From: Siphonodentalium dalli
Lineage: Eukaryota > Mollusca > Scaphopoda > Gadilida > Siphonodentaliidae
NCBI GenBank assembly: GCA_032622095.1
Contig: CP136067.1
Location: forward strand, 131,167,030 to 131,231,029
Direction of reading: 5' to 3'
DNA: 64,000 bases
Shown: piece by piece, positions 21,735 through 33,436 of the stretch
Layout of the letters: every line of letters begins with the position of its first letter
How positions within the stretch are numbered: the first letter of the stretch is position 1
Translations under genes and position numbers: made by a program
Notes under the pieces: generated by a model
What the model saw: only the letters and a program-made list of their open reading frames with translations
The model's database searches: none
Told to the model about the DNA's origin: nothing

Positions 21735-22329
21735 CTGTATTAGAGGAAAAATAAGGCATAAAAAAAAAATCTGGTAACCCACCCACGCCTAATCCAGACC
21801 TCTGCCCCTACTAATTTTACCCCCCACCCCAAAAAAATAAAGAAATATGTGCTAAACCCAAAACAAACCTGTTTATAGAGCTCTGTTGGCAGTAAAACTG
21901 TGCTGTTTAGTCACCAATCTGCATTATTTACACTGGAAGTCGGTGTTTTAAGATGGTGGCGACCTTGTGTATACGGGCTGGCAGTTGATGTCGCGATCAT
22001 TTTTTAATAAAAATACTTCCAAGGCTTCATAATCCCTCACAGTACTTACAGTAATGTGCTCATTGCATCATGTTATATCATTTGTGCTGCCAGGGGCATT
22101 TATTCAAAAAGAATATATAGTGTAATCACTTGATTAAACTGGTGACATGAAATAATTCATGAAAGGCAGGGACATTGCATTGTACAAACACGAGAGCGCA
22201 TTGCGCTCAAGTGTTTTACAAAATATGATACCATCTGCTCTATTCATATAATCATTGGTGTATTGAGTAAAACCATATCTGAAACCAAAACCTGGTATTT
22301 CTACAAAAAACATACCAAAACCAAAACCA

Positions 22330-22830
22330 AAATGAACAAGAGGTGTGCACTCGCGTGCTAGCATACCCCCACCGTGGCAAATTCAACCCGCATTATCTGT
22401 AAACCCCAAAAAAACAGATTTTTTATTTTAAAGAAAAATTTGGATGTCGAAAATGAAGTGTAATGTTAGGAAAAACAGTCCGAGCCAACCCTGAGCCGCA
22501 TCACGTAGAGAGGGTGTTGTGAGAAGCATGTATACCATAAATTATTGAAATCGGTTCATATTTGTTAAAGTTATTAAGTCGGACAGAATTTTCTGTCAAA
22601 ATAAGTCGAAAAGTAAGGCGTAACTTAAAAAAAGAAAGTCGGACCGCACCGCAATTAGCATCATGCGGAGAGGTGGTCCTAAGGAGATTGCATAGAAAAA
22701 ATTATTGAAATCGGTTCATAGTTGTTCGAGTTATGAGGTCGGACGGACGGACAAACGGAGGGAGAAAGTGTGACAGACAGACGCAGTCAATCCAGTATAC
22801 CCCCCATTTTCTTCGAAAGTGGGGGTATAA
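22330..22830. repeat. Repeat with GGGGGTAT ends
   Basis: It runs from ATACCCCCACCG to AGTGGGGGTATAATT. It carries two copies of ATTATTGAAATCGGTTCATA (22538 and 22702) and GTCGGACGGACGG, ending near a CAGA tract. This matches the widespread invertebrate 'ATTGAAATCGG...GACGGACGG' repeat type. Confidence 0.6.
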
Positions 22831-22894
22831 TTACAAAATCGCACATCACTAGTACATGCTAACATACTAAGCTTACAACAGTTAGTAGTCTCAC

Positions 22895-23014
22895 CTGAGC
22901 GGCAATTGCTGTTTTCGTTTCTGCAGCTTTCTTCTTTCCACTGAGTTTTTCATTGAGAAAAGCTTGCAAACCTCCTCGACATGTGGCAGGAATTCTTAGC
23001 GCCATCAAAGACTT
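22895..23014 (-). CDS. MARS1: MARS1 exon f: linker
   Basis: This 120-bp exon has 40 whole codons, acceptor ATTTCAG and donor CAG/GTGAGA. It encodes SLMALRIPATCRGGLQAFL followed by a Lys/Ala-rich stretch (NEKLSGKKKAAETKTAIAAQ). This is the low-complexity connector between the GST-like appendix and the catalytic core, which varies in length and sequence between animal MARS1 proteins. Assignment rests on perfect phase with both neighbours and position, more than on sequence identity. Confidence 0.82.
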
Positions 23015-23163
23015 CTGAAATATAACGTCAAAACTTAACATCATATATATAGTGAAATGGTTTCAAATCACAACCATACTCTGGGGGCACATTGATTACT
23101 TGACGTCCATCCACAACACAGCGACACAGGTCCGTTGTTTGCCTTGGTGGGCTATACATCAAG

Positions 23164-23279
23164 CCTGAGTTTAGACTTATAGTGTATCTGTCATTTGCAG
23201 AATGAGGTCCCCATGCTAGACCACTAAATTCACCCTCTGGGGACCTCATTCTGCAAATGACAAGCATACTAAACTCAGG
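23164..23279. repeat. GAGGTCCCC hairpin MITE copy
   Basis: The flanking CCTGAGTTTAG and CTAAACTCAGG arms enclose TCATTTGCAGAATGAGGTCC and its complement. Confidence 0.85.
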
Positions 23280-23898
23280 TAGGCTATACATGTATGGCAC
23301 TCGGTACCTCAATGGTTTAGTGTTAGAATTGTAATCACTCTAAACACAGCAACATGAGTTCAATTCTCGATGGCGGAATGCGGAGTTCCACAAAAGTGGC
23401 TAGGTTTCGACTTAAGTGGAGCACAGCAGGCTAGCAGCACCAAATTCACCCTCGACGCGATTATTAAATTAATCGATTCCGAAATCGGCTAGTCGACTAG
23501 TCGGAACACACCAACCACCATTATGCCATCGCGAAAGCAGTGCCGTTGCTGCCGTTACCGAATTACTGAACAATTTAAACAATCAAGCTATCGAAATACA
23601 CAATCACAATTAGGCCATATAAACTTAATAGTTTGTTTCTCAGGGATTTTTTTTTTCAAAGTGATGAGGGAGGCAGTTATTTATATTTATTATTTTTTTC
23701 AAATTAATTTTGTGGTGAGGCAGGTATTTATATATATAATATTTATCGGAGTCCCATATTAAGGAATAATACTGGATATGAGGAATAATACTGGATATGG
23801 GCAATATACTGAAGCAGGGAAGCTGACCATCATATATCCCCTTAATAATCTAGATTTGTAATAAAGTTGTATAGAGGAAACAGTTTGAGTTATTCACT

Positions 23899-24003
23899 CA
23901 TGGCAGAAGATGTGGAAACTACATCGGTGAAATTTGATGTAACTCAGGGTGACCACCAGCCAGATCAAGCTTTATTGGAAGGAGTTCCACTGGACTACAC
24001 ATG
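23899..24003 (+). CDS. Short coding-like 3' segment, unknown
   Basis: ATGGCAGAAGATGTGG opens 34 codons (MAEDVETTSVKFDVTQGDHQ, then PDQALLEGVPLDYT) and a TGA. AATAAA follows about 45 bp later. The text before it, CACTCATGGCAG, could also be an acceptor, making this a last exon. The acidic composition looks coding, but I recognise no family. It faces the minus-strand segment 24063-24606. Confidence 0.35.
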
Positions 24004-24062
24004 AATTGATAATATTAAATCACAACAATAATTTATGAAATAAAAGGTTTATTTTCTAATTA

Positions 24063-24606
24063 ATCACAGACTTTCATAAAAATCTTGAAGTTTGGAATAG
24101 TGCTGATCCACAAACCAGAGTGCATTACATACAATAGCCACATATTGCCGACCCACACTGTCAACGCTAACCTTTCGGAAGCCCACTTTGTTTTCAACCA
24201 GTCAATGAATGAATTGCACAATTTGTTACGTTTGTTTTTCACATTTGTCTTACTGGGCAACACCACCTCCTTGCAACTTGTCATCAGCACCGAGAATACA
24301 TCAACTACTTCTCCCGATTTATTCTCTGGTACATCTTCTTTGGTCACTCGAATTTGAAATTATCGTCCGAAAAATTGCGTGACTTCAGAAAACATGATGA
24401 TTGATGATCATGATCTCTCCTGCAACTGTGTCAAAGTCCCCCGTTTTCGTTTTTGAAACAACCAGGTCAAAATCATCGTCAATGTCTTTCGTGGACATGA
24501 AATCATCAGCCATTTGAGTAACAGTTTTTGATCTGTTGTCTGATATAATTGTCCATTTGCCTTCCGACGCATTCTGCACGATACAAATGTTCACCAAAGT
24601 CGCCAT
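24063..24606 (-). pseudogene. Unknown ORF in two frames inside the Harbinger-like element
   Basis: The first part (24385-24606) begins MATLVNICIVQNASEGKWTI and contains DDFMSTKDIDDDFDLVV. The second (24060-24347) contains NKLCNSFIDWLKTKWASERL and ALTVWVGNMWLLYVMHSGLW. A stop lies between them, so they are parts of one decayed gene or two exons. There is no recognised domain; the second part is Trp-rich and could hold a helical DNA-binding region, which is speculation. Confidence 0.4.
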
Positions 24607-24865
24607 TTTGTTATTATTTTAAACAGGAAGTTCGTCAGAATTATCCGCCCTTGTTTGTGAATGTAAAGTCCGGATAGATTTGCAGTCCGGATAGATTTGC
24701 AGTTTGCGTAAAGTTTCAAGACGAAGTTATCAGTCTGGGGCGGTTCGGGACATGCGGTATTTATATATTTATTATTTTATCGGTGCCAATAAATAAGGGG
24801 GAGGCGCAGGTTTTTGGGGGACGCGGCGATCCCTGAGAAACGAACTATTAAGTGTGTATGGCCTT

Positions 24866-26480
24866 AGCTTGTTAAAGCCTTCTTTGTTGTCCCTTTGATG
24901 CGATAACTGCTTTCAGTACTTGGTGGTCATGCACGAGCGTGAAACCCAATGACCTCAACTCAATGTATTTGTCGGCGCCGCAGCGGCTTATTCTTTGAAG
25001 TTGAGACGGCCGGATTTGATAATCAACTTCAAAGAATCAGCGCCTATCGCAACCCTGTCTATTTCGGCGTGACGGAATTGATCTGAGTGATAACTGGTCA
25101 ACGTGTTTGCAGGTGTGCAGGACTTGATTGACTCAACTTCAATCAAGTTAGTTGCGAGGTGACATTATTAAGTTTTAAGTTTAATAACAAGTCCAATATA
25201 TTATAGTTTATTGAAGCACTATGCCAGTATACCTTTAAAGTTTATTTGTCAAATTGTGTGATATTTTTTACAACCACCACATGCATCAATTGACGCATGG
25301 GTGAGCGTATACGATCGCACGTTCTAGATATATTGTATTCTAGATATAAATATAAAGCCAACCCGCGGTCGGCCATGCTATGCATCGAATAGCGTCGCGT
25401 ATTTCGAACTAAAATGGCGAGTCACTTCAGAAATCCCACGTCGTTTATGGGCTGTGTTATGGGCAATGTATTTTAGCACCTCAAACTTAAATCCTTCGCC
25501 GAATTGGGCGGTGACAAAGCTGTTCCCAGAAACGTAATCTGGATGACGCAAATTCCTGGAATCGTACTAAATATAGAACTTACGACATCGCATTGAAATG
25601 TACTATTAACATCGCCGGTCTGCGCAGTTTTATTTCTGAAACAGACACGATCAATTGTGTATTCGGGGACTCGTGAGTAACATTGTATATATTGTATATA
25701 TATACAATGTACCATGCACGAGAGACAATTATGTACGCGATCAAATCAAACAGTGAAAACACGTGCGTTTTGGTGGGAAAATGACCTTGCAATGCATACA
25801 AGGAACAACATTATGCACGCAATGCATGGCCCATTTTTAATATATGCAGACTCTATATATATAGGGAACTTTACCACATTCCGTGTCCGATATATTTACA
25901 TGACATCTGCGAGCATAAAAGGCTTGTTCGCACTACAGCTGTTATAACATTTATTTTGTAACTTTTGTTTGACTCTGTCGGAGATGAAGTTCGTTTCTCA
26001 AAATAACTTGCATTTCTTCATGTACGCCCGTTTGTGAAGTCAATCAGTGACAAGCACACTGGGCAAGTTCGAAAACAACGATGTTCGATTGTATGTAAGA
26101 ACCGGTACGGCCCGGTAGACCATACCATATCAATTTTAAAGGAACAGTTTTACACAAAACATATAGAATAATGCACCGGTTTCTGATTGTTGCACGCGCT
26201 TCCACTCCGTAATCCGTAGCTTTTCCGTGATCGATCAGGTGTTTGTCACCTCCGTTTAGATACATACATCAACTGGATGGTAATTTGATTATCATAAAAC
26301 ATCATATACCTGAGACAAATTAATAACCTATTAACCTTCAGTGATATTAAGCCAAATAATCACGGCAAATAGTGTTAAATCACGTCTTGCTTTGCGTTTG
26401 AAAATGCAAAGTTGGTTACCGACACTTAAAACAAACAGCAAATTATATACGTATATGGGCACAAAACGGTAAGTTTCGGA
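24866..26480. other. No gene recognised; short hairpin near 24990
   Basis: Low-coding sequence. TATTCTTTGAAGTTGAGAC at 24989 is mirrored by TCAACTTCAAAGAATCAGCG about 30 bp on. The short open frames lack family features. Confidence 0.5.
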
Positions 26481-27334
26481 AGGGGTCCGACTAGTCGATT
26501 CCCTCTGGCGACTAGTCGATTCCTCAAAACCACTAATCGTTTCAACACTACATATGAGTTTTCAATCAATGTATAACACAGTCCTTTTAATTAGCCCTCG
26601 GCATTCGGCATTGCCGAGGAGATTACGATTTTGCGTCGGCATTTTTTTTGCTGAGGGAGAAGTTTCCAACTTTCGAGGTACTGTAAGTGAGTGTCGACAT
26701 TTCTTATCAGGCCAAAGAAAAAAGTCTTTTGGTTTGGGTTTCCCGACTGACCCTATTTTTTGCATGCGACCCTAAACATTTTATTGACCCGCCGGCAAAA
26801 ATAGAAATAAATCACCGATCGTCAATACCACGAATCGGCGAAAACGGTACGCGGTTTAATAGTACGTTTCTAATGACCGGATGTTTGGCGGTACACGCTT
26901 TTAGTAGAACATGTATGTACATTTCTTTGGGCACTGAATTTATCGATCTCGATTCGTGATATCGTCTGGATGTTTTCACAATGGCATCAGTTTTGTCCTT
27001 AATATTAAAGATTAAAGAAATGTGAACATAATTTACAAGAAATAAAAACACTGAAAGCATTAAATGGGATTATGTTCATGTGGGACACACATGTAATAAT
27101 CAAACATAGTATCATATGTTACACAAATTGACAAGTTATACCTTCAATTATCATAAATGTATGCAGTTTGCTGTGTACTGTGTGTAGTGGACTGTGTCCT
27201 CAAGATATTCACCTGCTCACGATGTAACTAACATGATTTTAAAGCATTTTCAAAACTGCCTAGGCAATTTGCCTAGGCATTTTTTTTGCCTAGGGGTATT
27301 TTTCCTAATTAAAAGGACTGATAATTGTGAAAAC

Positions 27335-27543
27335 CCTGTGCCAATGCATCCTTTAAATTCCTTTTATATATGTGAGTCTTCTATAGGGAGCCTCGCATAT
27401 ATCAGAGAAAGCAACGGCCTAACAATATTTACCTTGACCTTGTAAGCCAGTGCATTCACTTATATATGTGAGGCTCCCTATGGGAGACTCGCATATATAA
27501 GATAATGCTGCACCAGTGCAGCGCCTGTCATGAAAGGGTTAAA
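27335..27543. repeat. Diverged copies of the TATATATGCGAG hairpin module
   Basis: Two related hairpins (27340-27422 and 27447-27512) carry CTATAGGGAGCCTCGCATAT and GAGGCTCCCTATGGGAGACT. The stretch ends in GAAAGGGTTAA, as in the elements at 4513 and 61594. Confidence 0.75.
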
Positions 27544-27588
27544 GTAATTAAAGCTGGGCTTACCTTTTTAAAATGAAGGATAACATAC

Positions 27589-27692
27589 CTTGGTGGCATC
27601 CGTTATTCCATTTTTGAAGACTTGACTGACGGCTGATGAGAAAGCAGGAAGAGATGCGAGATTCAGAAACCACTTATTTACATGGCAGCAAT
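27589..27692 (-). CDS. MARS1: MARS1 exon e: end of the GST-C-like domain
   Basis: This 104-bp exon runs from the acceptor ATTACAG to the donor AAG/GTATGT: two spare bases and 34 codons. The peptide includes CCHVNKWFLNLASLPAF and then VFKNGITDATK, the last helices of the GST-like domain, with the W-F pair seen in GST-C domains of translation factors and synthetases. The next intron contains diverged copies of the TATATATGCGAG hairpin module and a 3 kb stretch of DNA-transposon remnants. Confidence 0.9.
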
Positions 27693-27741
27693 CTGTAATA
27701 TATTTTCATTGATATTCAATAACTATGGTTATATAATTTAA

Positions 27742-28166
27742 AGGTACTCAATCCGATCAGAGGGTCCCCATATCATCAAGATGCAACAACAACAACACTT
27801 TTTCAAATTACCCTTTAGTTATAAGAATCGATTAATTGCGACAAAATAATGCTAACCGCTGTCAATTGTGGTATCAAATTTCCCCAAAAAACGTGTTATT
27901 TATCAGCATTTTGTTCAACGAAATATGGCATATTATCACTTGTTTTTAGAGATATCCATCTTCATCCGCAGTTTTGACCGAGACCGTCCATTTGACGACG
28001 TATTTCTGGGCCACAAACTATTGAAATAACAAACTTCAAAAATCGATATCTGATCACTCTGAGCTTTGATGGGTAGGTTCCTCGACTCAAATCAAATATT
28101 TTTTTAAACCAGAAGCCAAAGAAATAGTAATTTTAAAATAGGGGTGTTTAATCGGATTGAGTACCT
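27742..28166. mobile_element. 425-bp TTAA MITE, complete copy
   Basis: TTAA flanks AGGTACTCAATCCGATCAGA and the complementary ATCGGATTGAGTACCT. A TTAA duplication fits piggyBac or Kolobok-type elements. Relatives lie at 4068, 33554, 57449 and 60590. Confidence 0.9.
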
Positions 28167-28515
28167 TTAATCATCAATTCATGGAATACTGTAAAACAAT
28201 TGGTGGTCACTTAATTAGCCAATAAGGTTACAGTGAAAGATCCACAGATTTTTAAGGTTATTTTTCGATATAGTTAATGGGTGTTGGTCACTCTTCCAGA
28301 AAGCACAGGTGGTCGCGGACGTGTTTGTCACAATACCAGAATTGTTGCTTGCATTTGGGTGACCTACGTGTATGAAAACGATCAAAATTAAGTTTTTCTT
28401 CAACAGGATCTGTGATTGATACACATAATTTTTTATAGCGAGGGATTTCTCAATAGAATGAAATTGTTGGTGAGCTGTTTAATCGTCACCTACTAATCTA
28501 TACACAACATGTCAC

Positions 28516-28622
28516 AAGAGCATTTGCAGAATGAGGTCCCCAGAGGGTGAATTTAGAGATGATATCCTAATGGCAGGCTAGCATCACCAAATTCACCCTC
28601 TGGGAACCATATTCTTCTTAGG
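28516..28622. repeat. GAGGTCCCC hairpin MITE copy
   Basis: TTTGCAGAATGAGGTCCCC and GGGTGAATTTAG face GCTAGCATCACCAAATTCAC and CCCTCTGGGAACC. A single arm remnant recurs at 28807-28836. Confidence 0.8.
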
Positions 28623-29495
28623 CCTCAACTGCAATATGTGAGACCTAGGATCCAGTTGAAATTGGTGATGTTCACTCATTAGTCAAACTCTAAAAATGTA
28701 ATTTATCTTCTGCAAAATAGGGGATGTAGGAACTGAACAGAAGGGAAAAAGAAACCAAAAACAATTTTATTTTGAGACTATAGATACTTCACAGAAGATG
28801 AGGCATTAGCAGGATGAGGTCCCCAGAAGGTGAATCTACCAGTGTCCACATATCACCTCTCTAAGCCCGACATGGTAAATACTGATTCTACGGTCAGACA
28901 CACTATAACCAGACTTGATTCCAAGGTATATTTTAAAGACACGGATGGCCTTTATGGTGGGTATTGCTGTGTTAAAATAGTCAAATCCATTAAAACAGCC
29001 ATAAACAGAAGGATAATTAAAATATAGACAGATTTTGTTCTTATACCAATGATATATATCAGTCATTCCCAGGAGACGGGAGTGATTGCTCTTGCACCCG
29101 TACGTACTCGTAATTTTCAATTCACGGGTGCTAAAATTAGCACACGTCCCTCTTCCCAAAAAATACTAATGGAGAGTGCAATTGTTGGTTAAATATAGAA
29201 CTAATTTAAGGTTTATTTAGATCCTTTACCATCTCAGTTCAACTATGGCATATTAAAGTGTAACTAGACATAGGTCTATTCCACAATGACTTTTTGTTTG
29301 AGAAAAACCCAACTTACAATTATAGTATGGGTGCAATATTACACCGTCTTCTGAAGTCCGGGAGCAAATAAATGCTCGCGCATTGTTTTCCTCATGGGAA
29401 GGACTGATATATCGCATAAATAATATGTTATTGTCAAGTTTGTAATGTAAATAAAAGCCAAAAAATGTTACAGAACCTGGCTTTTGTTTACATAA

Positions 29496-30591
29496 GGCCA
29501 AAACAAAATGAATGCGTGTTTCCCGTAACCCGACCGACCGTCTTCAAAACCCCCGACCCAAGTTCATTTTATTGGTTTTAAATACAAAAATCAATCTGTA
29601 AACCGACCGACCTGATAACCAAACTATGTACGCGTGGTTCCATTTTATCTGATTCACCTCGCGAGATAAATGATATCTTTGATATATTATACATTTTTCG
29701 CAAAGCCACATCGCCACTCTTCAAACGGTAAGTCAAATTACGACCGGAAGATCACGAGTTATCGTTCCTCTTTGCTGACGGGAAGCACGTGTTTGTGTTG
29801 ATATGTGAGTGTGTTCATGGGAGTGTGATGGCCGAGTGGTTAGCGTGTTCGACTACTGGCCAGAGGTTTCGCTTGGACCCCGGATCGATTCACCTCGATC
29901 CTCGACAAAACAAAATTCAGGAGTTCTGAGCGTGCCTATATAAAGTACCGTGGATGCCTCGCTGAGATGTCGTTAAGCGGTAATCCTCTCCCCCCCGGTG
30001 TCATGTACAGGGATGACACTGGTTTGATCACGCTGTCCTATCGGGTGGGGACGTTAATGACTGTCCCGTGTACACCATGTGTGCACTTTAAAGAACCCTT
30101 CTGTGGGCAACGATCCACAGGTTAGTGGCAAAATTCCTGTCTAAATTGCTCCCTTCGGGGCATAAAGTTGATAGACATTTCAGGTGATGGCGTAATAGAG
30201 TTATCTCTCTTCAATCTACATAACTATCTGTATATATAGTACATTGTAGCAACGTCGGCGGGTACGCTTACATGTGTGGCAACAAAGATCAAAGGCTCAT
30301 CCCAAGTTTGAGGTCCACTGTGCGCAGGTCAAAGGCTGATTTCAGTTCTACTGTGGCTTCGCATGTAGAGGGTGACGTTACGATATAAAAACATGTGTTT
30401 GTATAATATAGTACATTGTAGGATTCTTACCCATCTGATGTCATTCTATGGTGTTTGATGGTGGTTAGGCATGGCCCACACGAGACCATAAAAAAATAAA
30501 ATGAAAAAATAAAATAAAATGAAAAGCCTACCGCCCGCCCCTATTTTTTTTGGGCTCGTTACGGGAAACACGCATTCATTTTGTTTTGGCC
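29496..30591. mobile_element. 1096-bp PIF/Harbinger-like MITE
   Basis: TAA flanks a 33-bp perfect inverted end starting GGCCAAAACAAAATGAATGC and continuing GTGTTTCCCGTAAC. No transposase is present, so it is non-autonomous. A tRNA-headed SINE sits inside. A related left end, GGCCAAAGAAAAAAGTC with TTTCCCGACTGACC, survives at 26711. Confidence 0.88.
29818..30235 (+). mobile_element. tRNA-derived SINE
   Basis: The head GTGATGGCCGAGTGGTTAGC matches the A box of Ser/Leu-type tRNAs, and GGATCGATTCACC about 60 bp on is a weakened B box. The body has AAGAACCCTTCTGTGGGC and a central stretch with CTGTCCCGTGTACACC, like conserved-core SINEs of marine invertebrates. It has no cloverleaf good enough for a working tRNA. 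The 3' limit is approximate. Confidence 0.65.
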
Positions 30592-30936
30592 TAACACAGC
30601 ATACAAACTTGTCAATAACACACTATTTACAAGATATTTATGATTGGTATAAGAACAGAATATGTCTATATTTTAATACACTTTCAGTTTCTGTCAGTTT
30701 TAACAGGTGTACAATATCCACCTTTATCTATATCTTTGCGAAATGGATAAAAGTATATAATCTATTGTTCAGCTGGAGGGATCTCCAGGAAATATAAGCC
30801 GACGACAGACATCAGATACTACAAGTGCAGAAGGATCATTGGTGGGAAATGTTCAGATAATAAGTCAATGAGTTAATTAATAAAGAAAGGACTAAGAATT
30901 AACGGAGATAATTTAGTGATCTAGAGAATTACAAAC

Positions 30937-31009
30937 CTGCAGAATTTTTTCCAGCCAGTAATAGATAGAGTGATGACCAGATACATACATCTGCTGCTGT
31001 TAACTCATT
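30937..31009 (-). CDS. MARS1: MARS1 exon d: GST-C-like domain
   Basis: This 73-bp exon follows the acceptor CTTTCAG and ends at TGCAG/GTTTGT, giving 24 codons plus one base. The peptide NELTAADVCIWSSLYLLLAG is the conserved core of a GST-C fold (compare ESLADIVLWGALYPLL in human MARS1), with the conserved Ala-Asp capping motif. The trailing G joins AT of the next exon to give Asp. A 1.1 kb PIF/Harbinger-like element carrying a SINE lies in the following intron. Confidence 0.9.
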
Positions 31010-31099
31010 CTGAAAGGACGTGATTGTAGATAATCAATATAGACTGAAATGTATTAAAGGTACTCAAGGCCTTAGAAGTGAGTTCATGCAAAATAACAT

Positions 31100-32740
31100 A
31101 AAAGTCTGTAAAACAAACATGAAAAAATAGATTGACTTGGTGCTTATTATCATTATTATTATCTCGCCAATAATGAGAGTTTGTATGTCAAGCATTGGAA
31201 TTACTGATAAAAGACCAATTTATAGTTATATAAGATACCCAAGTGTAATCAAAACTTAACAGTAAACATTGGAAAAGTCAGAACATTGATAAATATACTA
31301 AAAAGCATATTCAGAGTCTGAATATGCTTTTTAGTACATTTTTCAATATTTTGAATATTTGAACTTACTACATGATTAGCGATGTCTGTTCAAATCACTG
31401 TAACAGTGTTGTTTATATAACAATGATTTCTACAAGTAAAAAAAATTTATTGGAAAACTATCAGTAATGAATATAAGAACAAAGTTCATCTATTTCTCCA
31501 TTCTTCTTTGTGGTGATGTTTTTAGATAAATCCGCTGACCTTGCCTAAATCTGAATATAAGGCTTGTCCTGATTGGTCAGTAGTAGGCTGTGTTCCTAAT
31601 GATATATGTACGTTGTTTTATGGTACAATTTTAGGTATTTTGAACTGTACCACAAAAATCATGGTACAATAACTATAATGCTGCCAAAGCTTCAAACTTT
31701 CAGAATGCTCATAATTCAAACAACAGGTGAAATGGTATATAGAATGGCGACCTGCTATAGAAATGATTTCATTTAAGATCGAACAAAAATAAGTCTTAAA
31801 TACAAATTTGTTTACTAGCGAGGCAAGGAAAAGGAGTCGCCATTCAATAGCAATGTCACAGTTTGAAGAGAAGAACTGTTTTATGGAAATCATACCACAC
31901 ATAACAAACCTAGGCTGTTTAATATAGCGGGTTTTCGGGAAAAAAATCTGCCAGTCTGTCATGACGAAAATATAGTCGATTTACAAAAGAAATAAATACA
32001 CTGCAATTCGGCATGTGTATCCACAGAAAGCTTTGTGTCGTTCTACTATCAGTTTCTTTGTGGTTAGATTCTACTATACATGCTTTCAGAACAATTTCAT
32101 CGATATGTCGCTGCAAATATGTGCTTTGTTTCAATAAATTTTAGATCGTTTCTTTTGTCCGGTTCAATTTTTTCAATCAGCAGTCATGCAAAAAATTCAC
32201 CTGTAGACAATTGGAAGAAAACCTAGCGCTGTTGTCGGTCTAAAATGTGTATGGTACCATACTGCATAATTCTGATAATTAAATCATTAAAACGAAGAGA
32301 AAGCAGTGCATGAAGTATTATATAGTTTTGTGTTAAGATAATGTAATATACCTTTTCTGGGCAGTCCAGAATTTTAATGAATACAAATGTCAGAATATTT
32401 ATTCTGGGTCCAATTTTTGTGTTCGAAGTCAATTTGTTTATGACACAAATGCGTCTTTCTGTATATAATGCTTGTAGAAAGGTAGTTCAGGTATTTATCA
32501 ACCTATTTCAATACCAGGAAATATTCAAAAATTAAATATATCATTATCTGTATTTTGGAGCGCAAACTGCCACGTGTCTTTAAATATACACTGTTTTGTT
32601 TTCTGTTGACAAGGAAATGGAAACTATTTGTTGTGATAAACTACAATGATGTGCAATTGATCGATTACAGCTTTGTTTTTTTGAATAACAACTGCTACAT
32701 CTGATGTCACCCCAGGGTTTTTGGGGAAAATTAATTTTGT
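31100..32740. other. Intron sequence with one hairpin, no gene recognised
   Basis: AT-rich. A tight hairpin at about 31282-31345 has ACTAAAAAGCATATTCAGA and its complement. The 114-codon minus-strand open frame at 31618-31962 is AT-driven and has no family features. Confidence 0.55.
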
Positions 32741-32770
32741 CATCATCAGCCTCGATCAATCTCTATCTGA

Positions 32771-32830
32771 CCTAACCCTGCTATATAATCTCGATCTTAA
32801 CCTACCCCTGCTATATAATCTCTATCTTTT
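32771..32830 (-). repeat. 30-bp duplication spanning MARS1 exon c donor
   Basis: Two tandem copies, 32801-32830 (contains the exon end and donor) and 32771-32800 (intronic), share CCTGCTATATAATCTC-type sequence read on the plus strand. A further degenerate remnant is visible at 32745-32770. Confidence 0.8.
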
Positions 32831-32934
32831 AGTCTTGAGTCAAGTTCCAGCAGTAGTCCTTTAACCCTCTCAGCAGCGCTAACATCTGGTTTACCATGCA
32901 CAATTCTACTAATCAGGGATGAGTGAAGGTTTGG
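32806..32934 (-). CDS. MARS1: MARS1 exon c: GST-C-like domain
   Basis: This 129-bp exon (43 codons, phase 0 at both ends) starts after TTCTAG and ends at GCAGGG/GTAGGT. The peptide runs PNLHSSLISRIVHG, then AAERVKGLLLELDSRLK, then DRDYIAG, which matches the helical GST-C segment leading to the FLAG-like motif of animal MARS1. The end of the exon with its donor is duplicated in tandem just inside the intron (30-bp period, 32771-32830). The donor choice rests on the phase match with the next exon; an alternative GT lies a few bases downstream. Confidence 0.88.
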
Positions 32935-33436
32935 CTAGAATATAAACAGATGATATTATAAATCAACATTCTCTATTGCACATTATACATGTACATCCAT
33001 AACTGAACCACTTCAAAATTATAGTTCATTGTTTGCTTGCATTTTACTGATGAACAGGATTTTGCTGGTCTGGAAATTCTATTGTCCAAATCTTTAACAA
33101 TGTCTGAATTCTGAGGATTGTTAAAACCATCTTGTGAAAGGATCCCATGGCCTTTCAATTGGCAAACAATAGAGAATATAGGAACAAGGCCAATAAAGTT
33201 GGTGTATTTTCCCTAACGCACAGAAAATTTCATCACTTTGTGCATGTAGGTTGATATTCCATAGTTCTGCAAATATGAAGTAAATTCAGACAATAAGCCA
33301 CTACATGTAGCTTATTGGAAGCCCTTTCATGCGGTTCCCACAATAAATGTGCCCAAACATGCATGACGTTGTGTAATAGGTTAACATTTGTCCTATATAA
33401 ACCCCTGGTATATTTAAATGATTTAGAAATTAGTAC

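Larger units (their letters stand above)
23614..24864. mobile_element. PIF/Harbinger-like element, ~1.25 kb
   Basis: TTA precedes GGCCATATAAACTTAATAG on the left and follows the complementary end at 24859-24862 on the right. The inverted ends share about 30 bp, including GTTTCTCAGGGAT. Two small coding-like segments inside converge (below), the layout expected of a shrunken two-gene element. No transposase motif was recognised, so the superfamily call rests on the ends and the TWA duplication. Confidence 0.65.
23450..26550. mobile_element. Possible hAT-like element ends
   Basis: The left, near 23457-23510, has GCGATTATTAAATTAATCGA and GGCTAGTCGACTAGTCGG. The right, near 26485-26548, has GTCCGACTAGTCGATTCCC and CACTAATCGTTTCAACACTA. 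These resemble hAT subterminal sequence in opposite orientation, enclosing the 23614-24864 element. The exact termini are uncertain. Confidence 0.35.

Noticed and set aside
29818-29910. Functional tRNA-Ser or tRNA-Leu gene
   Set aside because: The A box is good but the B box is weakened and no acceptor stem pairs; the downstream body marks it as a SINE.
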